Source: Micromonospora marina
GTDB taxonomy: Bacteria; Actinomycetota; Actinomycetes; Mycobacteriales; Micromonosporaceae
Assembly: GCF_900091565.1 (NCBI RefSeq)
Contig: NZ_FMCV01000014.1
Coordinates: forward strand, 1 to 64,000
Length of the DNA: 64,000 nucleotides
Reading direction: 5' to 3'
The notes beneath the pieces are model-generated. The model searched no databases, was not told the origin of the DNA, and saw only the letters and a program-made list of their open reading frames with translations. Below, piece by piece: positions 1 to 8,107 of the stretch (position 1 is its first letter; each line of letters begins with the position of its first letter). Both the position numbers and the translations under genes were made by a program.

Positions 1-51
1 GCTCAGCGCAAAGGTGCCTCATGACGGCACGGAGCGAAGCGGAGTGACGGC

Positions 52-864
52 ATGAGCGAGCGGACCGAGGTGGGCCGCTGGGGCCGGGCCGCGGCCCTGT
101 CGCTGCTGGCCGGCACGGTGGGCGGCGCGGCGGTCCTCGCCGGCCAGGCCATCGTCGCCCGTAGCCGCGAGTACGCCCAGCCCGAGCTGGGTCTGGTGCT
201 GCGCGCGACGGTCGGCCGTGCGGACGCGCCTCCGCTGCGGCTGGTGCTGCTGGGCGACTCGTCGGCGCTCGGTGTGGGTGTCGACCGGTTCGAGGACACG
301 ATCGGCGGTCAGCTGGCCAACCTGCTCGCCGAGGGGCCGGCCGGCCGCCGGGTGCAGCTGTCCAGCGTGGGTGTCTCCGGCTCGCGCGCCACCGACCTGG
401 CGACCCAGGTGGCCCGGGCGCTGCTCGGCGAGCCGCCGGACGTGGCGGTGGTGCTGATCGGGGCGAACGACGCCACCGCGATGGTCCGGCCCGGTGACGC
501 GGCGGCCTATCTCGGCTCGGCGGTACGCCGGCTGCGGGAGGCGCACGTCGAGGTGGTCGTGGGCACGTGTCCCGACCTGGGCGCGGTACGCGCGGTCGCC
601 GCGCCGCTGCGTCAGGTGCTCGGCTGGTCCGGGCGGCGGATGGCGCGGGCCCAGACGGCGGCCGTGCTGGACGCCGGGGGCACCGTTGTCGACCTGGGCA
701 CCGAGACCGGCCCGGTCTTCCGCGCGGATGCGGGCACGCTGTGCCGCGACGGCTTCCACCCGTCGGCGGACGGCTACCGGGTGTGGGCGCACGCCCTGCT
801 CCCGGCGGTCGAGGCGGCGGCTGCTGTCGCGTTCCGGCACCGCCGGCAGCCGCCCACGGGGTGA
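52..864 (+). CDS. SGNH/GDSL-family hydrolase, membrane-anchored or secreted
   Basis: Serine esterase/lipase of the SGNH fold. All four signature blocks are visible: GDSSALGVG around residues 68-76 (nucleophile Ser70), the Gly of GVSGS at 107-111, GAND at 137-140 (oxyanion Asn), and DGFH at 233-236 (catalytic Asp and His). A hydrophobic stretch at residues 13-35 looks like an uncleaved signal anchor, so the catalytic domain probably faces outside. At 270 aa the length is normal for the family. The natural substrate cannot be told from sequence; a lipid or acetyl ester is possible. The start lies directly after a short GAGCGAAGCGGAGTG-type intergenic motif at the window's left edge. Confidence 0.9.
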   Translation: MSERTEVGRWGRAAALSLLAGTVGGAAVLAGQAIVARSREYAQPELGLVLRATVGRADAPPLRLVLLGDSSALGVGVDRFEDTIGGQLANLLAEGPAGRRVQLSSVGVSGSRATDLATQVARALLGEPPDVAVVLIGANDATAMVRPGDAAAYLGSAVRRLREAHVEVVVGTCPDLGAVRAVAAPLRQVLGWSGRRMARAQTAAVLDAGGTVVDLGTETGPVFRADAGTLCRDGFHPSADGYRVWAHALLPAVEAAAAVAFRHRRQPPTG

Positions 865-921
865 CATTTCCCGCCCGCCTCGCGACTTCCCGGCATGTTA
901 CTCGCGCGTTAACGTTGGTTC

Positions 922-2184
922 ATGCCGATTGAGTCGCCCCGCGACGCCGTCATCGTCGCCACCGCCCGGTCCCCCATCGGCCGCGCGTTCAAGGGTTCCC
1001 TCCGCGAGGTCCGCCCGGACGACCTCGCCGCCACCATCGTCCAGGCTGCTCTCGACAAGGTCCCGGCGCTCGATCCCGCCACCATCGACGACCTCTATCT
1101 GGGGTGCGGTCTGCCCGGCGGCGAGCAGGGCTTCAACATGGCCCGGGTGGTCGCCACCCTGATGGGCCTCGACGGCCTGCCCGGCGCCACGCTGACCCGC
1201 TACTGCGCGTCCTCGCTCCAGACCACCCGGATGGCGATGCACGCGATCCGCGCCGGTGAGGGTGACGTGTTCGTCTCCGCCGGTGTGGAGATGGTCTCCC
1301 GGTACGCCCGGGGCAACTCGGACACGCTGCCGCCGGAGGCGCAGGCGCTCGTCGGCGGCGGCTGGGAGAATCCCCGCTTCGCCGAGGCGCGGGAGCGTTC
1401 CGCGGCCCGCGCCCAGGGGGGTGCCGGGGTGTGGACCGACCCGCGCGAGACCGGGCAGCTCCCCGACATCTACCTCGCCATGGGGCAGACGGCGGAGAAC
1501 CTGGCCCAGGTGTACGACGTGACCCGTGCGGACATGGACGCGTTCGGCGTCCGCAGCCAGAACCTCGCCGAGAAGGCGATCGCGGACGGTTTCTGGGCCC
1601 GCGAGATCACCCCTGTCACCACGCCGGACGGCACCGTGGTCAGCACCGACGACGGCCCGCGTGCCGGGGTGACGCTGGAGGCGGTGGCCGGTCTGAAGCC
1701 GGTGTTCCGCCCGGACGGCCGGATCACCGCGGGTAACTGCTGCCCGCTCAACGACGGCGCCGCCGCCGTGGTGATCATGAGCGCCGGGCGCGCGTCCGAG
1801 CTGGGTCTCACCCCGCTGGCCCGGATCGTGTCGACCGGCGTCACAGCGCTCTCCCCCGAGATCATGGGTCTGGGCCCGGTCGAGGCGTCGAAGCAGGCGC
1901 TGAAGCGGGCCGGCATGACCATCGACGACGTCGACCTGGTCGAGATCAACGAGGCGTTCGCCGCCCAGGTGATCCCGTCGTACCGGCAGCTCGGCATCCC
2001 GGAGGAGAAGCTGAACGTCTCCGGCGGCGCGATCGCTGTCGGCCACCCGTTCGGCATGACCGGCGCCCGGATCACCGGCACGCTGCTCAACGCGCTGGAG
2101 TGGCACGACAAGACCATCGGTCTGGAGACCATGTGCGTCGGCGGTGGCCAGGGCATGGCGATGGTGCTCGAACGACTGAGCTGA
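922..2184 (+). CDS. acetyl-CoA C-acyltransferase (thiolase)
   Basis: Thiolase that cleaves 3-ketoacyl-CoA in beta-oxidation, or condenses two acyl-CoAs in reverse. The active site is complete: Cys95 in TRYCASSLQ, His375 in GHPFG and Cys405 in CVGGGQG. Length 420 aa is standard. It stands alone, without an adjacent hydroxyacyl-CoA dehydrogenase/hydratase gene, which is common for degradative fadA copies in actinomycetes. No strong Shine-Dalgarno precedes the ATG. The 8-bp palindrome CGTTAACG at 907-914 sits just upstream and may be an operator. Whether it works on short- or long-chain substrates is not visible. Confidence 0.93.
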   Translation: MPIESPRDAVIVATARSPIGRAFKGSLREVRPDDLAATIVQAALDKVPALDPATIDDLYLGCGLPGGEQGFNMARVVATLMGLDGLPGATLTRYCASSLQTTRMAMHAIRAGEGDVFVSAGVEMVSRYARGNSDTLPPEAQALVGGGWENPRFAEARERSAARAQGGAGVWTDPRETGQLPDIYLAMGQTAENLAQVYDVTRADMDAFGVRSQNLAEKAIADGFWAREITPVTTPDGTVVSTDDGPRAGVTLEAVAGLKPVFRPDGRITAGNCCPLNDGAAAVVIMSAGRASELGLTPLARIVSTGVTALSPEIMGLGPVEASKQALKRAGMTIDDVDLVEINEAFAAQVIPSYRQLGIPEEKLNVSGGAIAVGHPFGMTGARITGTLLNALEWHDKTIGLETMCVGGGQGMAMVLERLS

Positions 2185-2224
2185 GACCGGTTCGCCGGAG
2201 CGCGGGCCGGGTACGGGAGACCGC

Positions 2225-3709
2225 ATGGCGACCGTCGTGGAACGTGAGCGCAAGTACTCCGGCGACGAGGGTTTCCGGATGCCCGACCTGACCGGGTGCG
2301 GTGGCGTCGTGACCATGTCCGACGCCACCGTCTCGGATCTGGACGCCGTCTACTGGGACACCGGCGACCTTCTCCTGCTGCGCAGCGGACACGCGCTGCG
2401 CCGGCGTACCGGCGGGCACGACGCGGGCTGGCATCTCAAGGTGGGCGCGGTCGGTGGCACCCGGGTCGAGCACCAGTTCCCGGCCGGGGCGTCCGACGAC
2501 GGTCCGCCGCCCGAGCTGGTCGCGCTGATCCGGGGCGCGTCGCGCGGCCACCCTGTCGCACCGGCGGCCCGGGTGGTCAACCGCCGCCGCGAACACCGGC
2601 TGTTGGGCGCGGACGGCCGGGTGCTGGCCGAGCTGGCCGAGGACGACGTCCGGTCCGAGGACCTGGTGGACGGTGCCGCGCGGACCTGGCACGAGATCGA
2701 GATCGAGCTGGTCGAGGGCGACGAGGCGTTGCTCGACGCGCTCGGTGGGCGGCTGCGCGCGGCAGGTGCCCGCGAGGTGGCGGTCAGCAAGTCGCACCGG
2801 GCCGTGGCCGGCCGGATCGAGCGCTTCGACGACCGGGAACCGGACGGTCCGGCGGCACCGGTCCTCGCGTACGTAAGGGCGCAGCGGGACGCGATCGTCG
2901 GCAACCATGCGGCCGCATACCAGGGGGACGAGGACGCCGTCCACGACATGCGCGTGGCGACCCGCCGGTTGCGGGCGACGCTGCGTACCTTCCGGGGTCT
3001 GTGGGACCGCCGGGAGAGCGAGGCGGTGCGGGCCGAGCTGCGCCGCCTCGGCGGGGAGCTGGGCCGGGTCCGCGACAGCCAGGTGATGGCCGCGCGGCTC
3101 ACCGAGGCGGTGCACGAGCTGCCGGACGAGCTGGTGCTCGGTCCGGTCGCGGCGCGGATCGGCGAACGGTTCGCCGCCGATCTTGCCGAGGCGACCACCG
3201 CGCTGCGGTCCGCGCTGGACTCCGACCGCTACCCCGAACTGCTGGCCCGTCTGGACCGGCTGGCCGGCGCCCCTGCGGCCGATGTCGGCCGGCGCTGGGT
3301 CGACCGCCGGATCCGCCGGTCGGTGCGCCGCGCCGACGAGCGGCTGGACTGTTCGCTCGCCGTCACCGGGCCGGACGGGGACGCCGCGCTGCACGAGGCA
3401 CGCAAGAAACTCAAGGCCGCCCGCTACGCGGTGGAGGTGCGCGAACCGGCCGCCGGCAAGCGGACCACCCGCCTGGTGAAGCAGTTCAAGGCGCTCCAGG
3501 ATCTGCTCGGTACCCATCAGGACTCGGTAGTCACCCGGGAGGTGCTGCGGCGGCAGGCCCTTCAGGCGTACGCAGACGGCGAGAACACGTTCACCTACGG
3601 CCTGCTGCACGCGGGGCAGGCCGAGGCCGCCGGCCACGACCGCCCCGCGGTCCTGCGGGCGCGCGACCGCTCAAGACGCCGCAAGGTACGCCGCTGGCTC
3701 GAGCCCTGA
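2225..3709 (+). CDS. CYTH and CHAD domain-containing protein
   Basis: Two-domain protein of 494 aa. The N-terminal CYTH (triphosphate tunnel metalloenzyme) domain starts with the ExExK-type motif ERERK at residues 6-10 and runs to about 200. A CHAD helical domain follows, with several conserved His and Arg/Lys patches such as HDMRVATRRLRATL and HEARKKLKAARY. CHAD domains bind inorganic polyphosphate, and CYTH enzymes hydrolyse triphosphates, so a role in polyphosphate metabolism or localisation is the usual inference. The exact reaction is unknown. The gene lies 40 bp after the thiolase but need not be co-functional. Ppx/GppA, another polyphosphate-linked family, lies 15 kb away. Confidence 0.9.
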   Translation: MATVVERERKYSGDEGFRMPDLTGCGGVVTMSDATVSDLDAVYWDTGDLLLLRSGHALRRRTGGHDAGWHLKVGAVGGTRVEHQFPAGASDDGPPPELVALIRGASRGHPVAPAARVVNRRREHRLLGADGRVLAELAEDDVRSEDLVDGAARTWHEIEIELVEGDEALLDALGGRLRAAGAREVAVSKSHRAVAGRIERFDDREPDGPAAPVLAYVRAQRDAIVGNHAAAYQGDEDAVHDMRVATRRLRATLRTFRGLWDRRESEAVRAELRRLGGELGRVRDSQVMAARLTEAVHELPDELVLGPVAARIGERFAADLAEATTALRSALDSDRYPELLARLDRLAGAPAADVGRRWVDRRIRRSVRRADERLDCSLAVTGPDGDAALHEARKKLKAARYAVEVREPAAGKRTTRLVKQFKALQDLLGTHQDSVVTREVLRRQALQAYADGENTFTYGLLHAGQAEAAGHDRPAVLRARDRSRRRKVRRWLEP

Positions 3710-3724
3710 CCGTCCCCGCTCGTG

Positions 3725-3784
3725 TTGATCATAGAGTTGACGCGGATTCGCGTCCGTTTTGTCGCCGCCAACCTCATGATCAAT
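3725..3784. repeat. nested inverted repeat, TTGATCA family
   Basis: Outer arms TTGATCATAGAGTTG (3725-3739) and CAACCTCATGATCAA (3769-3783) pair imperfectly (12 of 15). Inside them ACGCG/CGCGT forms a second perfect arm pair. The element lies between two convergent genes and probably serves as a bidirectional terminator. Related elements occur at 17993, 25634 and 61456. Confidence 0.6.
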
Positions 3785-3805
3785 GCGACGAAGGGCGGGG
3801 CGGAG

Positions 3806-4126
3806 TCAGAGGGCGGCGCGGGTTCGAGCTACCTGCGCGGTGGCCTCGGCCAGGACCTGCTCCGGGGGCGCGGCGAGCATCAGGTCCGCGGCCACCACGC
3901 GGAGCTGGTCGGGCAGGGCCAGGTCGCTGGGCAGGCGGGGCACCTCGCGGCGCGGCTCACCGGCCGCGTCGGCGGCCAGATTGGCGATCTCCTGGACCAG
4001 CTTGTGCACCAGGTCGGCCCGGGACACGTTGCCGCCGTCGGCCTTGGCCGACCAGCGCGGCTGCTGCCAGTGCCCGACCTGTCGGACCAGCAGGGTCACC
4101 GCCCGGTCCAGTTCCGCTGCGCTCAT
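3806..4126 (-). CDS. hypothetical protein, about 106 aa
   Basis: Small soluble protein that I do not assign to a named family. It starts MSAAELDRAVTLLVRQVGHW, is rich in Ala/Leu helices, and has no membrane segment or obvious catalytic motif. Codon usage is like the neighbours, with G/C third positions, and the frame is clean, so it looks real. It lies downstream of the first Bax-inhibitor-like gene on the same strand (gap about 60 bp) and may be cotranscribed. Function unknown. Confidence 0.7.
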   Translation of the reverse strand: MSAAELDRAVTLLVRQVGHWQQPRWSAKADGGNVSRADLVHKLVQEIANLAADAAGEPRREVPRLPSDLALPDQLRVVAADLMLAAPPEQVLAEATAQVARTRAAL

Positions 4127-4186
4127 CGCCGCCGAGTCTACGGCGGCTCCGGGCCACGACGCGGCGACAGGCGCCCGAAGCCGCCG

Positions 4187-4945
4187 TCAGCGGCGTACGT
4201 AGCTGAGCAGGCGGAGGATCTGCCAGTACAGGAAGATCAGCCCGACCAGCAGACCGAACGCGCAGTACCAGGCGTAGCGTCGGGGCAGCCGGTTCGCGGC
4301 CGACCGCTCGACCAGATCGAAGTCGAGGACGAAACTGAGTGCGCCCGCGATGATCGCCACCACCGAGAACAGGTACGGCAACCAGCCCACCCGGTCACTC
4401 AGGCTGTAGACGACCGCCCCCTGCCGCCCGGTGAACAGGTACACGAACAGGTTGACCAGGCCGATCGCGACGATCCCGACGAGCGTGCCGATGACCAGCC
4501 GGGCCAGGCGCGGGGTCGCGCGCACCAGCCGGGCCCGGTAGAGCACCGCCATGCCGAGGAAGACGCCGAACGTGCCGACCACCGCCTGCGCCACGATCCC
4601 CGGATACACCATCTCGAAGGCGCGGCTGGCCACGCCGAGCAGCAACCCCTGGAGCACCGCGTAGCCGACGATCACCGGCGGGCTGGTGATCTGCTTCAGC
4701 GAGATGACGAGCACCAGGGCCAGGCTGGCCAGAGCACTTCCGGCGAGCGCGGCGGAGATCCACGCGGCCTGCGGCACCACCACCCAGGACACCGCCGCCG
4801 TGACGCCGGTGACCAGCAGCAGTCCCACGGTCCGGCTGACCACGTCGGCCACAGTCATCGCGTCGGCGGGCCCGACCCCTAGCACCTGCCGCTCGGCGCG
4901 GCCGACGTCGTCCAGCCGGTCCAGCACCGGGTTGGCACTGCGCAC
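4187..4945 (-). CDS. Bax inhibitor-1/YccA-like membrane protein (copy A)
   Basis: Integral membrane protein with about seven hydrophobic segments and the ending ILRLLSYVRR, matching the paralogue immediately upstream (ILRLLSYFQGDD). The BI-1/TMBIM family forms pH-sensitive calcium-leak channels in characterised members; the bacterial role is unclear. I chose the GTG at 4945 because GGAGG lies about 9 bases upstream and because the resulting N-terminus (RSANPVLDRL) aligns with that of copy B (KTSNPVLARL). A GTG three codons earlier has no usable ribosome-binding spacing. Copy A lacks the Pro/Gln/Tyr-rich linker of copy B. Confidence 0.85.
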   Translation of the reverse strand: MRSANPVLDRLDDVGRAERQVLGVGPADAMTVADVVSRTVGLLLVTGVTAAVSWVVVPQAAWISAALAGSALASLALVLVISLKQITSPPVIVGYAVLQGLLLGVASRAFEMVYPGIVAQAVVGTFGVFLGMAVLYRARLVRATPRLARLVIGTLVGIVAIGLVNLFVYLFTGRQGAVVYSLSDRVGWLPYLFSVVAIIAGALSFVLDFDLVERSAANRLPRRYAWYCAFGLLVGLIFLYWQILRLLSYVRR

Positions 4946-5017
4946 CGTGACCACCTCCCGCCCACGTACCCGGATCCCACTCTGCCCCGGGCGGCGCGGC
5001 GGGGACGGGAAAACGGC

Positions 5018-5052
5018 GACGCCCGCCGCCGCGGATGCGGCAGGCGGGCGTC
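5018..5052 (-). terminator. hairpin between the two Bax-inhibitor-like genes
   Basis: Perfect 10-bp arms GACGCCCGCC (5018-5027) and GGCGGGCGTC (5043-5052) with a 15-base loop. It sits about 19 bp past the stop of copy B and before the start of copy A. No U-tract is obvious, so it may be a weak terminator or attenuator that lets the two paralogues be expressed unequally. Confidence 0.55.
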
Positions 5053-5070
5053 GTCGGGGAGGGCGTGATG

Positions 5071-5919
5071 TCAGTCGTCGCCCTGGAAGTAGCTGAGCAG
5101 CCGCAGGATCTCGATGTAGAGCCAGACCAGGCCGACCACGATGCCGAAGGCGGCAGTCCAGGAGTAGCGCTGCGGGAGGCCCATCCGGACCCCCTCCTCG
5201 ATGTCGGCGAAGTTGAGCACGAAGCTCAGCGACGCCACCACGATGCAGACCAGGCTGAAGCCGATCGCGAGCGGGCTGCCGTCGCGCAGGCCGGTGTTCA
5301 CGCCGAACAGCGCCAGCACCAGGTTGACCAGCATCACGCCGAACAGGCCGGCCATGATCGCCACCATGATCCGGGCGAACTTCGGCGTGGCCCGGATGAT
5401 CCGGGCCTTGTAGATCATCGCCATCAGGAAGAAGACGCCGAACGTGGCCACGACCGCCTGGAGCACGATGCCGTCGTAGAGCGACTCGAACGCCTTGCTG
5501 ACCATGCCGACGAAGACGCCCTCGACGATCGAGTACGCCACGACGAGCGCCGGGTTGGCCATCCGCGAGAACGAGATGATCAGGCCGAGCACGAGGCCGA
5601 CCACAGCGGCGCCGATCCAGGCCGGGCCGGCGAGCGCGTCCGGTACGAGCACCCAGGCCGCCGCGGCGGAGGCACCGAGGATGGCGAGCATGAGGACCGT
5701 CTTGACGACCACGTCGTCGAGGGTCATCGGGGTCACGGTGGGCGGGGCCACCGGCTGGCCGTAGCCGCCCGGGTAGGGCTGGGCATAAGGCTGCTGGGGG
5801 AACTGCTGCTGCTGGGGGTATCCGGGCTGACCGTACGGCCCGGGCTGGGCGTACCCGGCCGCCCGCTCACGCTCTGCCGCCTGGCCGAGCCGGGCGAGCA
5901 CCGGGTTCGAGGTCTTCAC
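5071..5919 (-). CDS. Bax inhibitor-1/YccA-like membrane protein (copy B)
   Basis: Second BI-1 family membrane protein, 282 aa. Residues 1-20 form a short conserved head (KTSNPVLARLGQ). Residues 21-60 form a low-complexity Pro/Gln/Tyr/Gly cytoplasmic tail, followed by about seven transmembrane helices from residue 70 to the end. The GTG start at 5919 has GGGAGG about 8 bases upstream. Together with copy A it is a tandem paralogous pair. The polar tail is the main difference and could mediate protein contacts. The biochemical activity in actinomycetes is not established. Confidence 0.9.
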   Translation of the reverse strand: MKTSNPVLARLGQAAERERAAGYAQPGPYGQPGYPQQQQFPQQPYAQPYPGGYGQPVAPPTVTPMTLDDVVVKTVLMLAILGASAAAAWVLVPDALAGPAWIGAAVVGLVLGLIISFSRMANPALVVAYSIVEGVFVGMVSKAFESLYDGIVLQAVVATFGVFFLMAMIYKARIIRATPKFARIMVAIMAGLFGVMLVNLVLALFGVNTGLRDGSPLAIGFSLVCIVVASLSFVLNFADIEEGVRMGLPQRYSWTAAFGIVVGLVWLYIEILRLLSYFQGDD

Positions 5920-6030
5920 TTCTCAGGCCTCCCTCAGGGGGTCGATCGCACGAAAGACGTGCTACTCCAGGGTAGACGTGGGCGCAATCGCGCGCGCTAC
6001 GGCTAGCTGTGGGAAACCTGAGAGTTCACG

Positions 6031-6111
6031 TGCCCGGGGCGGGGGTCGAACCCGCACGCCTTGCGGCAGCCGCTTTTAAGGCGGCCGTGTCTGCCGTTCC
6101 ACCACCCGGGC
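6031..6111 (-). tRNA. tRNA-Leu, anticodon UAA (bldA type)
   Basis: On the minus strand the sequence begins GCCCGGGTGGTGGAACGGCA and ends in the matching acceptor strand CCCGGGC plus discriminator A, with no encoded CCA. The anticodon stem GCCGC/GCGGC holds the 7-base loop CTTAAAA, giving anticodon TAA. A class II variable arm (TGCCGCAAGGCG) and the T arm GCGGGTTCGACCCCCGC confirm tRNA-Leu. In Streptomyces the tRNA reading UUA is encoded by bldA and limits translation of developmental and antibiotic regulators. By anticodon this is the equivalent gene here. Confidence 0.96.
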
Positions 6112-6201
6112 GGGTGACACCGGCGCGTCGACACGCGCGGGTGCAGATCTCACCGTAGCGGCTCGGCCGCGACGCGGCGTACCCCGACAGGTGGGGCCGT
6201 T

Positions 6202-8031
6202 ATGGTCGAGGCCGTGACCAGCGCCGCCCGCACGGCCCCCGGGTCCGATCGCGCAGGGGCGGCCCGCCCGGCGGCGGTCACGCGCCGGGTGACGGCCGCC
6301 GTCCGGCGGCACCGCGCGGACCTGCTCGTGGGGTTGGCCTTCGTCGCGCTCGCCGGGTGGCTCACCCACGGCCTCTGGCCGGCGCCGGGCACACGGGTGC
6401 TCTCGCTGAACCCGGCCGACCAGACGCTGTACGAGTGGTTCCTGGCGCTGGACGCCCGTGCCCTGCGCGGTGAGCTGAGCCTGGTCAGCGACCGCCTGAA
6501 CGCGCCGGACGGGGTCAACCTGATGGCGAACACCTCGGTCGTCGCGCTCGGCGTGCTGCTCGCCCCGGTCACGCTGGCGTTCGGCGCGCCGGTCACGTTC
6601 GCGCTGCTGGTCGCGCTCAACCTGGCCGGCACCGCGCTGGCCTGGTACCTGCTGTTCACCCGCGTCCTGCGGGCCCGCCCGCTCGCCGCCGGGCTGGGCG
6701 CGGCACTCTGCGGCTTCGGGCCGGGGATGGTCTCGCAGAGCAACGGGCACCTGCACATGACCGCGCAGTGGCTGGTCCCGGTGCTGGTCTGGCTCGTGGT
6801 CCGGCTGCTGCGCGCCGCCGACCCGGCCGGTCGCCCGGACGGCCCGGACCGCCGCCGGATGGCGTCCTCGGCGGTCGGGCTCGCCGCAGTCGTCGCCGCG
6901 CAGGTCTTCGTCGGCGAGGAGGTGCTGTTCCTCGCCGCACTCACCCTGGCGGTGACCGCTGTCGCGTACGGGCTGGCCGACCGGGACCTGCTGCGCCGGG
7001 CCGGTGCCGGGCTCGCCGGAGGGCTGCTCGCCGCCGCCGGGCTGGCGCTGCCGGTGCTGGCGTACCCGCTGTGGGTGCAGTTCGCCGGCCCGCAGGGCGT
7101 CGCGGACGGGATCTTCCCGCCCGCCTACTTCTCCGCCGACCTGGTCGGCTGGACCCGTCTGTCCGCGCTGACGGTGTTCGGCGACCCGGAGGCGGTACGG
7201 CTCACCACCGGCCCGGCCGAGTTCACCACGTTCCTGGGTTGGCCGCTGCTGCTGGTCGCCGTCGGCTGCGCGGTCTGGCTGGGCCGGCGCGCCCCGGTGG
7301 TGGCGCTCGTGGCCGGCGCGCTGGCGATGGCCGCGCTCGCGCTGGGGCCGGAGGTCATGGCCGGCGGGGAGCGGACCGGGATCCCCGGCCCGTACGCGCT
7401 GCTGGCAGGGCTGCCGGTGGTGGACGGCGCACTGCCGACGCGTTTCGCGCTGGCGGTGCTGCCGCTCGCCGGCACCGTGCTCACCCTCGCCGTGCACCGG
7501 GCGCTCGGCGAATCCGGCCGGGCCCGCCGGATCGTCCCGGTCGCGGCCGGCGCGGCGCTGCTCAGCGTCTTTCCCACCCCGCTGCCCACGATGGACCGGC
7601 CGCCGCTGCCCGAGTTCGTCACCGGCGGACACTGGCGGCAGTGCGTACGCCCCGGCGGGGTGCTGGTGCCGGTGCCCGCCGCCACGCCGCAGGACCCCTG
7701 GCCGATGCGCTGGGCCACCGCCACCGGTGTCGCCTTCGCCATGCCGGAGGGCTTCTTCATCGGCCCGTACGGCCCGGACGGCTCGGCCACCATGGGCACC
7801 TGGCAGCGACCCACCTCGGCGCTGCTCGCCGACGTGGCCCGCCGCGGCGTGGCACCGGCGGTCGGTGACCGGCAACGCCGCCAGGCCGCCCGGGACGTCG
7901 AGTTCTGGCACGCCTCGTGCGTGGTGGTGACCGACGACACACCGCACGCGGAGCTGCTGCGCCGCACCCTGGAGCAGCTCTACGGGCGGCCGGGAGTGCG
8001 GCTCGCCGACGCGTGGACCTGGCGGTTCTGA
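6202..8031 (+). CDS. large polytopic membrane protein, GT-C glycosyltransferase-like
   Basis: 609 aa with roughly ten to eleven hydrophobic segments, followed by a soluble C-terminal part of about 120 residues from about 485. The layout of long helices with an acidic first extracellular loop (around residues 65-105) resembles GT-C-fold glycosyltransferases that use polyprenyl-phosphate sugars, but I see no diagnostic motif. The ATG follows AGGTGGGG at 5-base spacing. The gene is monocistronic, divergent from the tRNA and convergent with ndh. A general call of membrane protein of unknown function is the safe one. Confidence 0.75.
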   Translation: MVEAVTSAARTAPGSDRAGAARPAAVTRRVTAAVRRHRADLLVGLAFVALAGWLTHGLWPAPGTRVLSLNPADQTLYEWFLALDARALRGELSLVSDRLNAPDGVNLMANTSVVALGVLLAPVTLAFGAPVTFALLVALNLAGTALAWYLLFTRVLRARPLAAGLGAALCGFGPGMVSQSNGHLHMTAQWLVPVLVWLVVRLLRAADPAGRPDGPDRRRMASSAVGLAAVVAAQVFVGEEVLFLAALTLAVTAVAYGLADRDLLRRAGAGLAGGLLAAAGLALPVLAYPLWVQFAGPQGVADGIFPPAYFSADLVGWTRLSALTVFGDPEAVRLTTGPAEFTTFLGWPLLLVAVGCAVWLGRRAPVVALVAGALAMAALALGPEVMAGGERTGIPGPYALLAGLPVVDGALPTRFALAVLPLAGTVLTLAVHRALGESGRARRIVPVAAGAALLSVFPTPLPTMDRPPLPEFVTGGHWRQCVRPGGVLVPVPAATPQDPWPMRWATATGVAFAMPEGFFIGPYGPDGSATMGTWQRPTSALLADVARRGVAPAVGDRQRRQAARDVEFWHASCVVVTDDTPHAELLRRTLEQLYGRPGVRLADAWTWRF

Positions 8032-8066
8032 GGCCGGGCGGCGGTTCCGGGCCCCGGACACGGCGA

Positions 8067-8094
8067 AGGGCCCCTCCCGTACGGAAAGGGCCCT
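8067..8094. terminator. bidirectional terminator hairpin
   Basis: Arms AGGGCCC (8067-8073) and GGGCCCT (8088-8094) enclose CTCCCGTACGGAAA, which contains a further CCG/CGG pairing. It lies between the convergent membrane-protein gene and ndh. The same AAGGGCCC core recurs in the terminator after ppc at 37879. Confidence 0.6.
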
Positions 8095-8107
8095 GTCGCG
8101 AAGGGCG

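Noticed and set aside
898..2328. Long open frame of 476 codons on the minus strand across the thiolase gene
   Set aside because: It is an antisense shadow of a clear thiolase. Its translation is His/Arg/Gly-rich and has no family motif. High GC produces such frames throughout the window.
3722..4882. 386-codon plus-strand frame over the Bax-inhibitor gene
   Set aside because: The translation is a low-complexity His/Asp/Gln mix, antisense to a recognisable membrane protein gene.
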